A stretch of DNA of 64,000 nt from the NCBI RefSeq assembly GCF_033366695.1, contig NZ_JAOBTQ010000001.1, positions 2,604,001 through 2,668,000 on the forward strand. Reading direction: 5' to 3'. Positions 7,367-15,554 of this stretch are shown piece by piece; within the stretch, counting starts at the first letter, position 1, and each line of letters opens with the position of its first letter. The translations under genes were made by a program, and so were the position numbers. The DNA is from Streptomyces sp. SCL15-4 (GTDB lineage: Bacteria; Actinomycetota; Actinomycetes; Streptomycetales; Streptomycetaceae). Under the pieces are notes generated by a model. The model was not told the DNA's origin and did not search any database. It worked only from the letters and a program-made list of their open reading frames with translations.

Positions 7367-8644
7367 ATGGCCAGACGCGCGCGCGACGTCTATGTGGAAT
7401 GGCGGGGCGGCACCTGCCGCGTGAAGTGGTGGTCGGGCGACTATCACGATGACGGCCGCAAGCGGTTCGAGTCCAAGGGTGGGTTCACCGACGAAGACGA
7501 GGCATACAACTACGGCCTCGACAAGATGGCGGAGATCCGACAAGGCACGCACGTGCCCAACCGTGACGGCCGCACCCTCATGAGCGACTGGCTCGACGAG
7601 TGGCTCTCCGCGTTGGACCACGCGCACCTCACCGAGAAGGGCTACAAGTCCAAGATCGAAGCCCATATTCGCCCGTACTTCAAACGCACAGCGGTCGGCG
7701 ACATCGACGTCATCGCCTACCGCGCGTTCCGCAAGCACATCTACGGCAAAGTCGGTGAGGGCACAGCCAAGAACACCATGATGGTCCTCGGCATGATCCT
7801 CGACGATGCCGTCCCTCGCCTGATCAAGACGTCTCCGGTGGAACGCAAGCGTCGCCGCGGCAAGTACAAAAAGGCCACCCGTGAGCGGAAGCGCGATGTC
7901 CTGCCCGAGATCGTCGAGCAGTTGGCCCGGAACGCACAGACCTTGTTCGGCTACTCGGGCTACGTCTACGTGTGGACCATGGCGATGACCGGCATGCGGC
8001 CGGCCGAGCTGTACGGGCTGACGCGGGAGTACTGCTACCCGTCGTGGCCCGCGTCGGATCCCCGGACCGACCCGGACGAGGAAGAACGCTACGAAGAGGA
8101 CGCTGAACGCTACGGCCCCGGCGATGGCAAGATGCCCGCGATCCGGGTGGAGCGGCAGGTGCAGCACAAGGACGGGAAGTTGCAGTTCTTCCCCCCCAAG
8201 TACGGCAGTTACCGCACACTCGTGATCCCGCCCTTCCTCGCAGACATGCTGGAGAAGCTGCAGGCATCCCACGACAGCCGTTGGGTTTTCACCGCCATCA
8301 AAGGGGGCTGCCTGGGGTCAGTGGCCTTCGACACGGCGTACTGGCGTCTCATTGCGGACGGTGTTGACGAGCGCAGCGGTCCAGGGGCGCGCCGGCCCCG
8401 CCCGGCTATCCCGGAGGTGCCGACGTTCAAGGGCAAGCGTCAATACTTGTTGCGGCACGCGCACAAGGCGTGGCTGGACGAGGATGGACATTCTCGGTTC
8501 GCTGTCGAGTCCCGGATGGGTCATCAGGTGCCGGGCGTGGAGGGCACGTACTCCAGCGTGACAGCGGCCATGGAGCGGGCCATCATGAAGTCACTGCAGA
8601 AGCGGTGGGACGATCTGTGGGAGCCGCGGGAAACGGAGGGGTAG
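7367..8644 (+). CDS. int: Tyrosine site-specific integrase
   Basis: The 425-residue protein has the layout of an actinobacterial phage integrase. There is an N-terminal arm-binding region rich in basic and aromatic residues (1-65), a SAM-like core-binding domain (about 70-165) and a catalytic domain (175-410). Visible active-site residues are Arg211 in MTGMRPAEL, Lys278 in PPKYGSYR, Arg363 in YLLRHAHKAWL, His386 in MGHQVPG and Tyr395 in GTYSSV. The position normally occupied by histidine three residues before the second arginine is Tyr360. A roughly 35-residue insert rich in acidic residues (PDEEERYEEDAERYG) follows the first arginine. It catalyses integration and, with an excisionase, excision of the element. 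Confidence 0.92.
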   Translation: MARRARDVYVEWRGGTCRVKWWSGDYHDDGRKRFESKGGFTDEDEAYNYGLDKMAEIRQGTHVPNRDGRTLMSDWLDEWLSALDHAHLTEKGYKSKIEAHIRPYFKRTAVGDIDVIAYRAFRKHIYGKVGEGTAKNTMMVLGMILDDAVPRLIKTSPVERKRRRGKYKKATRERKRDVLPEIVEQLARNAQTLFGYSGYVYVWTMAMTGMRPAELYGLTREYCYPSWPASDPRTDPDEEERYEEDAERYGPGDGKMPAIRVERQVQHKDGKLQFFPPKYGSYRTLVIPPFLADMLEKLQASHDSRWVFTAIKGGCLGSVAFDTAYWRLIADGVDERSGPGARRPRPAIPEVPTFKGKRQYLLRHAHKAWLDEDGHSRFAVESRMGHQVPGVEGTYSSVTAAMERAIMKSLQKRWDDLWEPRETEG

Positions 8645-8664
8645 TTCTTTCCCGTTCGTTTCCC
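8628..8664. repeat. Inverted repeat at the integrase end, candidate terminator or att arm
   Basis: GGGAAACG at 8628-8635 is matched by CGTTTCCC at 8657-8664, spanning the integrase stop. A second partner, TTTCCCG at 8648-8654, can pair with CGGGAAA at 8627-8633. The segment lies in the short gap between the element and the chitinase gene, where the right attachment site should be. It may be the integrase terminator, an arm site, or both. Without the left end no core sequence can be defined. Confidence 0.4.
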
Positions 8665-8696
8665 AGTGGCTCCCCGCAGGGCGGTCGTCTCCCTGG

Positions 8697-10523
8697 TCAG
8701 CGGTTGGCAGACCTCCAAGTGTCGAAGTTCTTCTGGAACCCCCAGTTCGCGTAGCGGTCCCAGTTCACCGACCAGGTCATCAGGCCGCGCAGGGCGGGCC
8801 AGGTCCCGTGGGTGGCGTACGAGCCGCAGTTCGTCTTCTTCGTCAGGCAGTCCAGGGTCTTGGTGACCTCGGCCGGTGAGACATGGCCGTTGCCCGCGTT
8901 GGTGGACGCCGGCATGCCGATGGCGACCTGGTCGGGGCGCAGCGGCGGGAAGACGTTGTTCTGGTCGCCGGCGACCGGGAAGCCGGTGAGGAGCATGTCG
9001 GTCATGGCGATGTGGAAGTCGGCGCCGCCCATGGAGTGGTACTGGTTGTCCAGGCCCATGATCGGTCCCGAGTTGTAGTCCTGGACGTGCAGCAGGGTCA
9101 GGTCGTCGCGCAGGGCGTGGATCACCGGGAGGTAGGCGCCGCAGCGCGGGTCCTGGCCGCCCCACTTGCCGCTGCCGTAGTACTGGTAGCCGTTCTGCAC
9201 GAAGAAGGTCTCCGGGGCCATGGTGAGGACGAACTTGGCGCCGTACTTCGCCTTCAGGGTCTTCAGCGCCGAGATCAGGTTGACGATCACGGGCGTGGTC
9301 GGGTTCTTGAAGTCGGTGTCGCCCGCGTTCAGCGACAGCGAGTGGCCCTCGAAGTCGATGTCGAGGCCGTCCAGGCCGTAGGTGTCGATGATGTGCGAGA
9401 CCGAGGAGACGAAGGTGTCGCGGGCCGCGGTGGTGGTCAGCTGGACCTGGCCGTTCTGGCCGCCGATGGAGATCAGCACCTTCTTGCCGGCCGCCTGCTT
9501 GGCCTTGATCGCCGCCTTGAACTCGGCGTCGCTCTCCACGTTCGGGCACTCGGTGACCGGGCAGCGGTTGAAGCGGATGTCCCCGGAGGTGACCGAGGTG
9601 GGCTCGCCGAAGGCCAGGTCGATGACGTCCCAGCTGTCGGGGACGTCGGCGAGCCGGGTGTAGCCGGCGCCGTTGGCGAAGCTGGCGTGCAGATAGCCGA
9701 CGAGGGCGTGGGCGGGCAGGCCGGACGAGCCGCCGTCCCCGCCACCGCCGCCGGGGCCGGTCGTGGCGGTGACGACGGCGGACTTCGCGGACTCGCCGGC
9801 CTCGTTCACGGCGGTGACCTGGAAGCCGTACGCCGTGGCCGCGGTGAGTCCGGAGACGGTCGCCGAGGTGCCGGTCGCCGTCTGGACCCTGACCCCGTCG
9901 CGGTAGACGGCGTAGCTCGTCGCGCCGGTCACCGCCGACCAGGACAGGCCGACGGAGGAGGAGGTCACGGTGGTGGTCTTCAGTCCGGCCGGGGCGGCGG
10001 GCGGCTGGGTGGTGGTGCCGCCGCCGGGGCCGACGAGGGTGATGTCGTCGGCCTGGTAGGTGCCGGTGCCGTACCAGCCGTGGGTGTAGATGGTGACCTT
10101 GGTGGTGGCGGCCCCGGTGCGGAAGGTGGTGCTCAGCTTCTGCCAGTCGGGGGCGGACTGGGTCCAGGTGGAGACGTCGGTGGTGCCGGTGCCGCTCGCG
10201 CCGAGGTAGGCGTAGGAGCCGCGGACGTATCCGGACAGGGTGTACTGGGCGCCCGGCTGGACGGTCACCGTCTGCGCGCACTGGGCGTTGTCGCCGCCGG
10301 CCGGGGTGGCCTGGAGCGCGGACGTGCCGCTGTGCACGGGTGAGTTCACCGTCGTGCCGGTGGTGCAGGTCCAGCCGGTCAGGCCGGACTCGAAGCCGCC
10401 GTTGACGGCGACGTCCGCGTCGGCCGCACGGGCGGCCGACGAGAGCGCGGTGATGCCGGGCACGGCCAGGCTCACGGCCGTGAGCGCGGCGAGGACGGGT
10501 CCGGTGCGTCTGGCGCGTTCCAC
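8697..10523 (-). CDS. Secreted GH18 chitinase with carbohydrate-binding and FN3 domains
   Basis: The 608-residue protein hydrolyses chitin outside the cell. The GTG start at 10523 has GGAGG 5 nt upstream and gives a normal secretion signal (RARRTGPVLAALTAVSLAVP, cleavage near SSAARA). A carbohydrate-binding module covers about residues 35-165 (from VNGGFESGLTGWTC), a fibronectin type III domain about 176-257, then a glycine linker and the GH18 barrel from about 270. The catalytic DxxDxDxE motif is DGLDIDFE with Glu392 as acid. The last residues (KNFDTWRSANR) adjoin the integrated element, so the native C-terminus may have been altered. A DasR-like operator lies upstream. Confidence 0.93.
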   Translation of the reverse strand: MERARRTGPVLAALTAVSLAVPGITALSSAARAADADVAVNGGFESGLTGWTCTTGTTVNSPVHSGTSALQATPAGGDNAQCAQTVTVQPGAQYTLSGYVRGSYAYLGASGTGTTDVSTWTQSAPDWQKLSTTFRTGAATTKVTIYTHGWYGTGTYQADDITLVGPGGGTTTQPPAAPAGLKTTTVTSSSVGLSWSAVTGATSYAVYRDGVRVQTATGTSATVSGLTAATAYGFQVTAVNEAGESAKSAVVTATTGPGGGGGDGGSSGLPAHALVGYLHASFANGAGYTRLADVPDSWDVIDLAFGEPTSVTSGDIRFNRCPVTECPNVESDAEFKAAIKAKQAAGKKVLISIGGQNGQVQLTTTAARDTFVSSVSHIIDTYGLDGLDIDFEGHSLSLNAGDTDFKNPTTPVIVNLISALKTLKAKYGAKFVLTMAPETFFVQNGYQYYGSGKWGGQDPRCGAYLPVIHALRDDLTLLHVQDYNSGPIMGLDNQYHSMGGADFHIAMTDMLLTGFPVAGDQNNVFPPLRPDQVAIGMPASTNAGNGHVSPAEVTKTLDCLTKKTNCGSYATHGTWPALRGLMTWSVNWDRYANWGFQKNFDTWRSANR

Positions 10524-10571
10524 AAGGGCCTCCGGGGTCGGGGGAGTTGGAGGAGCGGGAGCGCACACAAT

Positions 10572-10585
10572 TTGGTCCAGACCAA
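10572..10585. promoter_or_regulatory. DasR-type dre operator upstream of the chitinase
   Basis: TTGGTCCAGACCAA is palindromic except at its two central bases and matches the dre consensus centred on TGGTCTAGACCA, bound by the GntR-family regulator DasR, which links GlcNAc sensing to chitinolysis in Streptomyces. It lies 49 bp upstream of the GTG start of a GH18 chitinase, a typical DasR target. The motif match is seen. Binding is inferred from the family. Confidence 0.8.
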
Positions 10586-10609
10586 TCCTGCTGTCAAGGT
10601 GTCCGGGCG

Positions 10610-11068
10610 TTACCCGTGCGTGTCACCGCGCCGGGCCCGCTCCGCCGCCGCCTCGTGCATCGCCAGTTCCAGCAGCGCCGGATCGGTCAGCGTGCCGGAG
10701 CCGTCCGGCGGCACCAGCCACCGCACGCCCCGGGCCGTCCGGCCCGGATACGGCACGACGATCCAGGTGCCGGCGCCGACGGCGCGGATACCGGTACCGA
10801 GCCAGCGGGCGGCGGTGCCCGCGGGCACCAGGAACCCGATCCGGCTGTCGCCGAAGCCGGCAAGCACCGGTCCGGGCCGGTCGAGCATGCGGGTGAGCAC
10901 GTCCAGGGTCGGGTGACCGAGGCCGCCCGGCAGGATCAGGACGTCCCAGGCCTTGCCCGCGGGCAGCAGGGCGACTCCCAGGGGGTTGCGCTCCCACTCC
11001 CGGCGGCAGGCCTCGGGATCCGGTGCGACGGATGCGAGCCATGCGACGGCTGTCTTCGCGCCAGTCAT
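10610..11068 (-). CDS. Prim-pol N-terminal-like protein
   Basis: The 152-residue protein begins MTGAKTAVAWLASVAPDP at the ATG at 11068, with GGGAGG 8 nt upstream. The pattern ERNPLGVALLPAGKAWDVLILPGG, further on TARGVRWLVPPDG, resembles the bifunctional DNA primase/polymerase N-terminal domain family common in Streptomyces. Catalytic acidic residues of a true prim-pol are not evident, so enzymatic activity is doubtful. Its ribosome binding site is inside a long hairpin (11076-11126). The chitinase gene follows in the same direction 87 bp downstream but has its own operator. Confidence 0.6.
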   Translation of the reverse strand: MTGAKTAVAWLASVAPDPEACRREWERNPLGVALLPAGKAWDVLILPGGLGHPTLDVLTRMLDRPGPVLAGFGDSRIGFLVPAGTAARWLGTGIRAVGAGTWIVVPYPGRTARGVRWLVPPDGSGTLTDPALLELAMHEAAAERARRGDTHG

Positions 11069-11075
11069 CGAAAAA

Positions 11076-11126
11076 GCCTCCCTCTCTCTCGTGGACGCGG
11101 TTTGCGTCACGAGGCGAGAGGGAGGC
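11076..11126 (-). terminator. Long hairpin plus T-tract over the prim-pol ribosome binding site
   Basis: GCCTCCCTCTC (11076-11086) pairs perfectly with GAGAGGGAGGC (11116-11126). An inner stem pairs CTCGTG with CACGAG and ACGC with GCGT around a GGTTT loop. On the minus strand the hairpin is followed at once by TTTTT (11075-11071) and then by the prim-pol ATG at 11068. The stem contains the GGGAGG ribosome binding site. It therefore looks like an intrinsic terminator placed between the upstream operon and the start codon, or a translation-blocking structure. Confidence 0.6.
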
Positions 11127-11142
11127 CGCCCGCGGAGCATTA

Positions 11143-11163
11143 CGCGGGTTCGCTCAACCCGCG
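11143..11163 (-). terminator. Hairpin downstream of the FAD oxidase gene
   Basis: CGCGGGTT (11143-11150) pairs with AACCCGCG (11156-11163) around a 5-nt loop, 19 bp beyond the stop of the FAD oxidase gene on the minus strand. Streptomyces terminators often lack a T-tract. With the next hairpin at 11076-11126 it forms a tandem pair. Confidence 0.5.
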
Positions 11164-11181
11164 GAAGTGATGTGCGTCACG

Positions 11182-12612
11182 TCAGCTGTCGAAGCCCAGC
11201 CCCAGCCGGTCCATCGTCCGCAGCCACAGGTTCCGCCGGCCGCCGTGCGCGTCCGCGCGGGCCAGCGACCACTTGGTGAGGGCGATCCCGGTCCAGGCGA
11301 ACGGCTCCGGCGGGAACGGCAGCGGCTTCCTGCGGACCATCTCCAGTCCGGTCCGCTCGGTGCGCTCCCCGTCCAGCAGGTCCAGCATCACGTCCGCGCC
11401 GAACCGGGTGGCGCCGACGCCGAGGCCCGTGTAGCCGGCCGCGTAGGCCACCCGGTCATGGTGGGCGGTGCCGAAGAACGCGGAGAACCGGGAGCAGGTG
11501 TCGATCGCGCCGCCCCAGGCGTGGGTGAAGCGGACGCCCTCCAGCTGCGGGAAACAGGTGAAGAAGTGGCCGGCCAGCTTGGCGTACGTCTCGGGCCGGT
11601 CGTCGTACTCGGCGCGCACCCGGCCGCCGTAGGGGTAGATCGCGTCGTAGCCGCCCCACAGGACGCGGTTGTCGGCGGAGAGCCGGAAGTAGTGGAACTG
11701 GTTGGCGCTGTCCCCGAGGCCCTGCCGGTTGTGCCAGCCGACCGAGGCGAGCTGCTCGGCGGTCAGCGGCTCGGTCATCAGGGCGTAGTCGTAGACCGGG
11801 ACGGTGTACGAGCGCACGCGCCGCACCAGGTTCGGGAAGATGTTGGTGCCGAGCGCGACCTTGCGGGCGCGGACGGCGCCGTACGGAGTGCGTACGGCCA
11901 TCCCGGCGCCGTAGGTCTTCAGGGTGAGGGCGGGGGTGTGCTCGTACACCCGCACCCCGAGGTCCAGGCAGGCCCGCTTCAGGCCCCAGGCGAGCTTGGC
12001 CGGGTGCAGCATGGCCACGCCCCGGCGGTCCCACAGGCCCGCCTGGAAGGTGGGCGAGTCCACCTCGGCGCGCACGGCGTCGGCGTCCAGGAACTCGATG
12101 CCGTCGGCGAGGCCCTTGTCCCGGAGTTCCCGGTGCCAGTCCTTCAGTTCCCGGGCCTGGTAGGTCGCGGTGGCCACGTCGATCTCGCCGGTGCGCTCGA
12201 AGTCGCAGTCGATGCCGTACCGGGTGATCGCGGCCTCGATCTCGTCGAGGTTGCGCCGGCCCAGCTCCTGGAGCCGGTGGATCTCGTCGGGCCAGCGGGT
12301 GAGGCCGTTGGGCAGGCCGTGCGTGAGGGAGGCGGCGCAGAAGCCGCCGTTGCGGCCGGAGGCGGCCCAGCCCACCTCGCGGCCTTCCAGCAGGACGACG
12401 TCGCGCCCGGGGTCGCGCTCCTTGGCGTTGAGCGCGGTCCACAGTCCGCTGTAGCCGCCGCCGACCACCAGCAGGTCGCAGGTCTCGGCGGTGGTGAGAG
12501 CGGGCTCGGCCGCCGGCTTGCCGGGGTCTTCCAGCCAGTACGGGACCGGCTGGGCTTCGGAGAGAGAGGCGATCCAGTTGTCTTTCCCACGGCTCATGGC
12601 GCTTGGGGCCAT
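11182..12612 (-). CDS. FAD-dependent amine oxidase (DAO family)
   Basis: The 476-residue enzyme has a Rossmann FAD-binding motif CDLLVVGGGYSGLWTAL (about residues 45-61), the DAO-family segment GREVGWAASGRNGGFCAASL, and a C-terminal FAD contact GYTGLGVGATRFGADVMLD. It resembles gamma-glutamylputrescine and related polyamine or amino-acid oxidases. As the last gene of an operon with a PotABCD-type transporter and an aminobutyraldehyde-type dehydrogenase it probably oxidises an imported polyamine or its conjugate to an aldehyde, hydrogen peroxide and ammonia. The exact substrate cannot be told. No signal peptide is present, so it is cytoplasmic. Confidence 0.85.
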   Translation of the reverse strand: MAPSAMSRGKDNWIASLSEAQPVPYWLEDPGKPAAEPALTTAETCDLLVVGGGYSGLWTALNAKERDPGRDVVLLEGREVGWAASGRNGGFCAASLTHGLPNGLTRWPDEIHRLQELGRRNLDEIEAAITRYGIDCDFERTGEIDVATATYQARELKDWHRELRDKGLADGIEFLDADAVRAEVDSPTFQAGLWDRRGVAMLHPAKLAWGLKRACLDLGVRVYEHTPALTLKTYGAGMAVRTPYGAVRARKVALGTNIFPNLVRRVRSYTVPVYDYALMTEPLTAEQLASVGWHNRQGLGDSANQFHYFRLSADNRVLWGGYDAIYPYGGRVRAEYDDRPETYAKLAGHFFTCFPQLEGVRFTHAWGGAIDTCSRFSAFFGTAHHDRVAYAAGYTGLGVGATRFGADVMLDLLDGERTERTGLEMVRRKPLPFPPEPFAWTGIALTKWSLARADAHGGRRNLWLRTMDRLGLGFDS

Positions 12613-12660
12613 GATTTCAACTCCCTACAGAGGATTACCGAAGAAGGCCCGTGAAAAGGC

Positions 12661-13461
12661 CTATGCCTTTTGCTTGTTCCGGCGGTTTCCGACGACCATC
12701 GCGACCAGGACGAACAGGACGGCGAGGAGGAACATGGCCGTGCCGATCACGTTGATCTGGACGGGCGTTCCGCGCTGCGCCGAACCCCAGACGAACATCG
12801 GGAAGGTGACGGTCGAGCCGGCGTTGAAATTGGTGATGATGAAATCGTCGAAGGAGAGCGCGAACGACAGCAGCGCGCCCGCGGCGATTCCGGGTGCCGC
12901 GATGGGCAGGGTGACCCGCACGAAGGTCTGCACGGGGCCGGCGTACAGGTCCCGGGCGGCCTCCTCCAGGCGCGGGTCCATCGACATCACGCGCGCCTTG
13001 ACCGCGGTGACGACGAAGCTCAGGCAGAACATGATGTGGGCGATCAGGATGGTCCAGAAGCCCAGCTGGGCGCCCATGTTGAGGAACAGGGTGAGCAGCG
13101 AGGCGGCCATGACCACCTCGGGCATGGCCATCGGCAGGAAGATCAGCGAGTTCACGGCGCCGCGCGCGCGGAAGCGGTAGCGGACCAGCGCGAAGGAGAT
13201 CATCGTGCCGAGGACCGTGGCGCCGACCGTCGCCCAGACGGCGATCTGGAGGCTGAGGGACAGCGAGCCGCACATGTCGGCGACCCCGCACGGGTCCTTC
13301 CAGGCGTCCGCGGAGAACCGCTGCCATTCGTAATTGAAGCGCCCCTTCGGTTTGTTGAAGGAGAACACCGTGACGACGACGTTCGGCAGCAGCAGATAGG
13401 CGAGCGTCAGCAGTCCCGCGATGACGACGAGACGGCGCTTGAGCCAGGTGACGAAGGACAT
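12661..13461 (-). CDS. potC: Polyamine ABC transporter permease, PotC type
   Basis: The 266-residue membrane protein has six predicted hydrophobic segments and the binding-protein-dependent permease signature with the EAA loop [20 protein letters not shown] near residue 165. It follows the partner permease with the stop and ATG directly adjacent (TGAATG). The C-terminus is short and basic. It forms the channel with PotB for substrate delivered by PotD and is energised by PotA. The next gene downstream is the FAD oxidase. Confidence 0.88.
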   Translation of the reverse strand: MSFVTWLKRRLVVIAGLLTLAYLLLPNVVVTVFSFNKPKGRFNYEWQRFSADAWKDPCGVADMCGSLSLSLQIAVWATVGATVLGTMISFALVRYRFRARGAVNSLIFLPMAMPEVVMAASLLTLFLNMGAQLGFWTILIAHIMFCLSFVVTAVKARVMSMDPRLEEAARDLYAGPVQTFVRVTLPIAAPGIAAGALLSFALSFDDFIITNFNAGSTVTFPMFVWGSAQRGTPVQINVIGTAMFLLAVLFVLVAMVVGNRRNKQKA

Positions 13462-14391
13462 TCAGACCAGATCCTCCGTGCCGGACCGGCGGATGTAGAG
13501 GGTGACCATGGCCAGGATGGCGGCCATGAGGATGAAGGAGAGGGCGGCGGCCGTCGGATAGTCCAGAACGCGCAGGAACTGCGTCTGGATGACATTGCCG
13601 ATCATGCGGGTGTCGGTGGAGCCGAGGAGTTCGGCGTTGACGTAGTCGCCGGCGGCCGGGATGAAGGTCAGCAGCGTTCCGGAGACCACGCCCGGCATGG
13701 ACAGCGGGAAGGTGACCTTGCGGAAGGTGGTCCAGGGCCGGGCGTACAGGTCGCCGGCCGCCTCGTGCAGCCGCCCGTCGATCCGCTCCAGCGAGGTGTA
13801 CAGCGGCAGGATCATGAACGGCAGGAAGTTGTACGTCAGCCCGCACACCACGGCCAGCGGGGTGGCCAGCACCCGGTCGCCGGCCGTCCAGCCGAGCCAG
13901 TCGGTCAGGTCCAGCACGTGCAGCGTGTTCAGGGCGTGCACGACCGGGCCGCCGTCGGCGAGGATCGTCTTCCAGGCCAGGGTGCGGATCAGGAAGCTGG
14001 TGAAGAACGGCGCGATCACCAGGACCATGATCAGGTTGCGCCAGCGGCCGGCGCGGAAGGCGATGAGGTACGCCAGCGGATAGCCGAGCAGCAGGCACAG
14101 CACGGTCGCCGCGGCGGCGTAGCAGACCGAGCGCAGGAACTGCGGCCAGTACGCGGACAGCGCGTCCCAGTAGGTCGCGAAGTGCCAGGTGACCTTGTAG
14201 CCCTCCTCCAGCGAGCCCTGCTGCACGGAGGTGGAGGCCTGGTAGATCATCGGCAGCGCGAAGAAGACGATCAGCCACAGCATGCCGGGCAGCAGCAGCC
14301 AGTACGGGGTGAGGCGGCCGCGGCGGCGCGGGGGCTTCTCCTCGGGCGGGGCGGGGCTGAGCGGCGGGGGCGCCTCGGTGAGCGTGGACAT
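13462..14391 (-). CDS. potB: Polyamine ABC transporter permease, PotB type
   Basis: The 309-residue permease starts at an ATG sharing one base with the potA stop (TGATG). A cytoplasmic proline-rich N-terminus ([18 protein letters not shown]) is followed by six hydrophobic segments, beginning [18 protein letters not shown]. The EAA motif is [19 protein letters not shown] near residue 200. The longer open frame extending upstream to 14727 is a shadow of potA. It heterodimerises with PotC. Confidence 0.88.
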   Translation of the reverse strand: MSTLTEAPPPLSPAPPEEKPPRRRGRLTPYWLLLPGMLWLIVFFALPMIYQASTSVQQGSLEEGYKVTWHFATYWDALSAYWPQFLRSVCYAAAATVLCLLLGYPLAYLIAFRAGRWRNLIMVLVIAPFFTSFLIRTLAWKTILADGGPVVHALNTLHVLDLTDWLGWTAGDRVLATPLAVVCGLTYNFLPFMILPLYTSLERIDGRLHEAAGDLYARPWTTFRKVTFPLSMPGVVSGTLLTFIPAAGDYVNAELLGSTDTRMIGNVIQTQFLRVLDYPTAAALSFILMAAILAMVTLYIRRSGTEDLV

Positions 14392-15554
14392 CAGGCGGCG
14401 ACCTCTTCCCCGGTGCCCGCGTCGATGGCCTGGGCGGCGTCCAGTGCGAAGGTGTGCGCCGGGTTCCAGTGCAGGACGACATCGGCGCCGGGGACCAGCC
14501 GGCCGTCGCGCTCGACGTTCTGCACGTACACCGACAGGTCCGGGCAGACCGGGCTGTCGACGACGTACTGCGTGGAGACGCCGATGAAGCTGGCGTCGGC
14601 GATCTTTCCGGTGAGGCGGTTGCGGCCGCCCGGGATCTCCCCGGCGTCGTCGGCGTGCGTGAGCGAGATCTTCTCCGGGCGGACGCCGACCAGCACCTTG
14701 CCGCCGGCCGTCGCCGGGGCGGTACACCGGGCGCCGGGCAGCACCAGCTTGCCGTCGGCCGCCTTCAGCACGATGTCGTCGCCGCTGCGGGCGTCGACCT
14801 CGGCCTCGATCAGGTTGGAGGTGCCGAGGAAGTTCGCGACGAACGTGGTCCGCGGGTTCTCGTACAGGTCGGCCGGCGCGCCGAGCTGCTCGACCCGGCC
14901 GCCGTTCATGACGGCGACCGTGTCGGCCATGGTCATGGCCTCCTCCTGGTCGTGCGTGACATGGACGAAGGTGATGCCGACCTCGGTCTGGATGCGCTTG
15001 AGCTCCAGCTGCATCTGGCGGCGCAGCTTCAGGTCCAGCGCGCCGAGCGGCTCGTCCAGCAGGAGCACCCGGGGGTGGTTGATCAGGGCGCGGGCCACGG
15101 CGACCCGCTGCTGCTGGCCGCCGGAGAGCTGGTGCGGCTTCTTGCGCGCCTGCTCGCCCAGCTGGACCAGCTCCAGCATCTCCTCGACCTGCTTCTTCAC
15201 GCTCTTGATGCCGCGCCGGCGCAGGCCGAAGGCGACGTTCTCGAAGATGTCGAGGTGCGGGAAGAGGGCGTAGGACTGGAAGACCGTGTTGACCGGCCGC
15301 TTGTAGGGCGGCAGATGGGTGACGTCCTGGTCGCCGAGCCGGACCGTGCCCGTGGTGGGCTCCTCCAGGCCGGCGATCATGCGCAGGGTGGTGGTCTTGC
15401 CGCAGCCGGAGGCGCCGAGCAGGGCGAAGAAGGAGCCCTCGGGCACGGTCAGGTCCAGCGGGTGTACGGCGGTGAAGGAGCCGTAGGTCTTGGAGATACC
15501 GGAGAGGCGGACGTCGCCGCTGTTGTCTGGTGTCGTCTTCATCGTCGTCGTCAC
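14391..15554 (-). CDS. potA: Polyamine ABC transporter ATP-binding protein, PotA type
   Basis: The 387-residue ATPase has Walker [10 protein letters not shown] (residues 47-55), signature LSGGQ (143-147) and Walker B LLLDEP (164-169), followed by the H-loop [11 protein letters not shown]-terminal TOBE domain (about 280-380) contains [12 protein letters not shown], as in PotA/UgpC-type proteins. The GTG start at 15554 overlaps the potD stop (GTGA). An internal ATG four codons on is an alternative. It powers the PotBC channel. Confidence 0.9.
   Translation of the reverse strand: MTTTMKTTPDNSGDVRLSGISKTYGSFTAVHPLDLTVPEGSFFALLGASGCGKTTTLRMIAGLEEPTTGTVRLGDQDVTHLPPYKRPVNTVFQSYALFPHLDIFENVAFGLRRRGIKSVKKQVEEMLELVQLGEQARKKPHQLSGGQQQRVAVARALINHPRVLLLDEPLGALDLKLRRQMQLELKRIQTEVGITFVHVTHDQEEAMTMADTVAVMNGGRVEQLGAPADLYENPRTTFVANFLGTSNLIEAEVDARSGDDIVLKAADGKLVLPGARCTAPATAGGKVLVGVRPEKISLTHADDAGEIPGGRNRLTGKIADASFIGVSTQYVVDSPVCPDLSVYVQNVERDGRLVPGADVVLHWNPAHTFALDAAQAIDAGTGEEVAA

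Larger units (their letters stand above)
1..8690. mobile_element. Integrated phage-like element, integrase end
   Basis: A tyrosine integrase and an Xre-type regulator on the plus strand face a long minus-strand early operon with an excisionase-like HTH protein, a clamp-like protein, a YqaJ exonuclease and RecT. This is the usual lysogeny and recombination module of an actinobacterial temperate phage or an element derived from one. No structural, packaging or lysis gene is visible, and the left end lies outside the window, so a complete prophage cannot be told from a remnant or another integrative element. The right boundary is inferred to lie between the integrase stop at 8644 and the chitinase stop at 8697. 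No tRNA is present there. Confidence 0.8.

Noticed and set aside
8645..8696. tRNA as integration target
   Set aside because: No cloverleaf or conserved TpsiC sequence can be found in the 52-bp gap.
8883..10343. 486-codon plus-strand frame opposite the chitinase
   Set aside because: Shadow of the chitinase coding strand; no ribosome binding site and biased composition.
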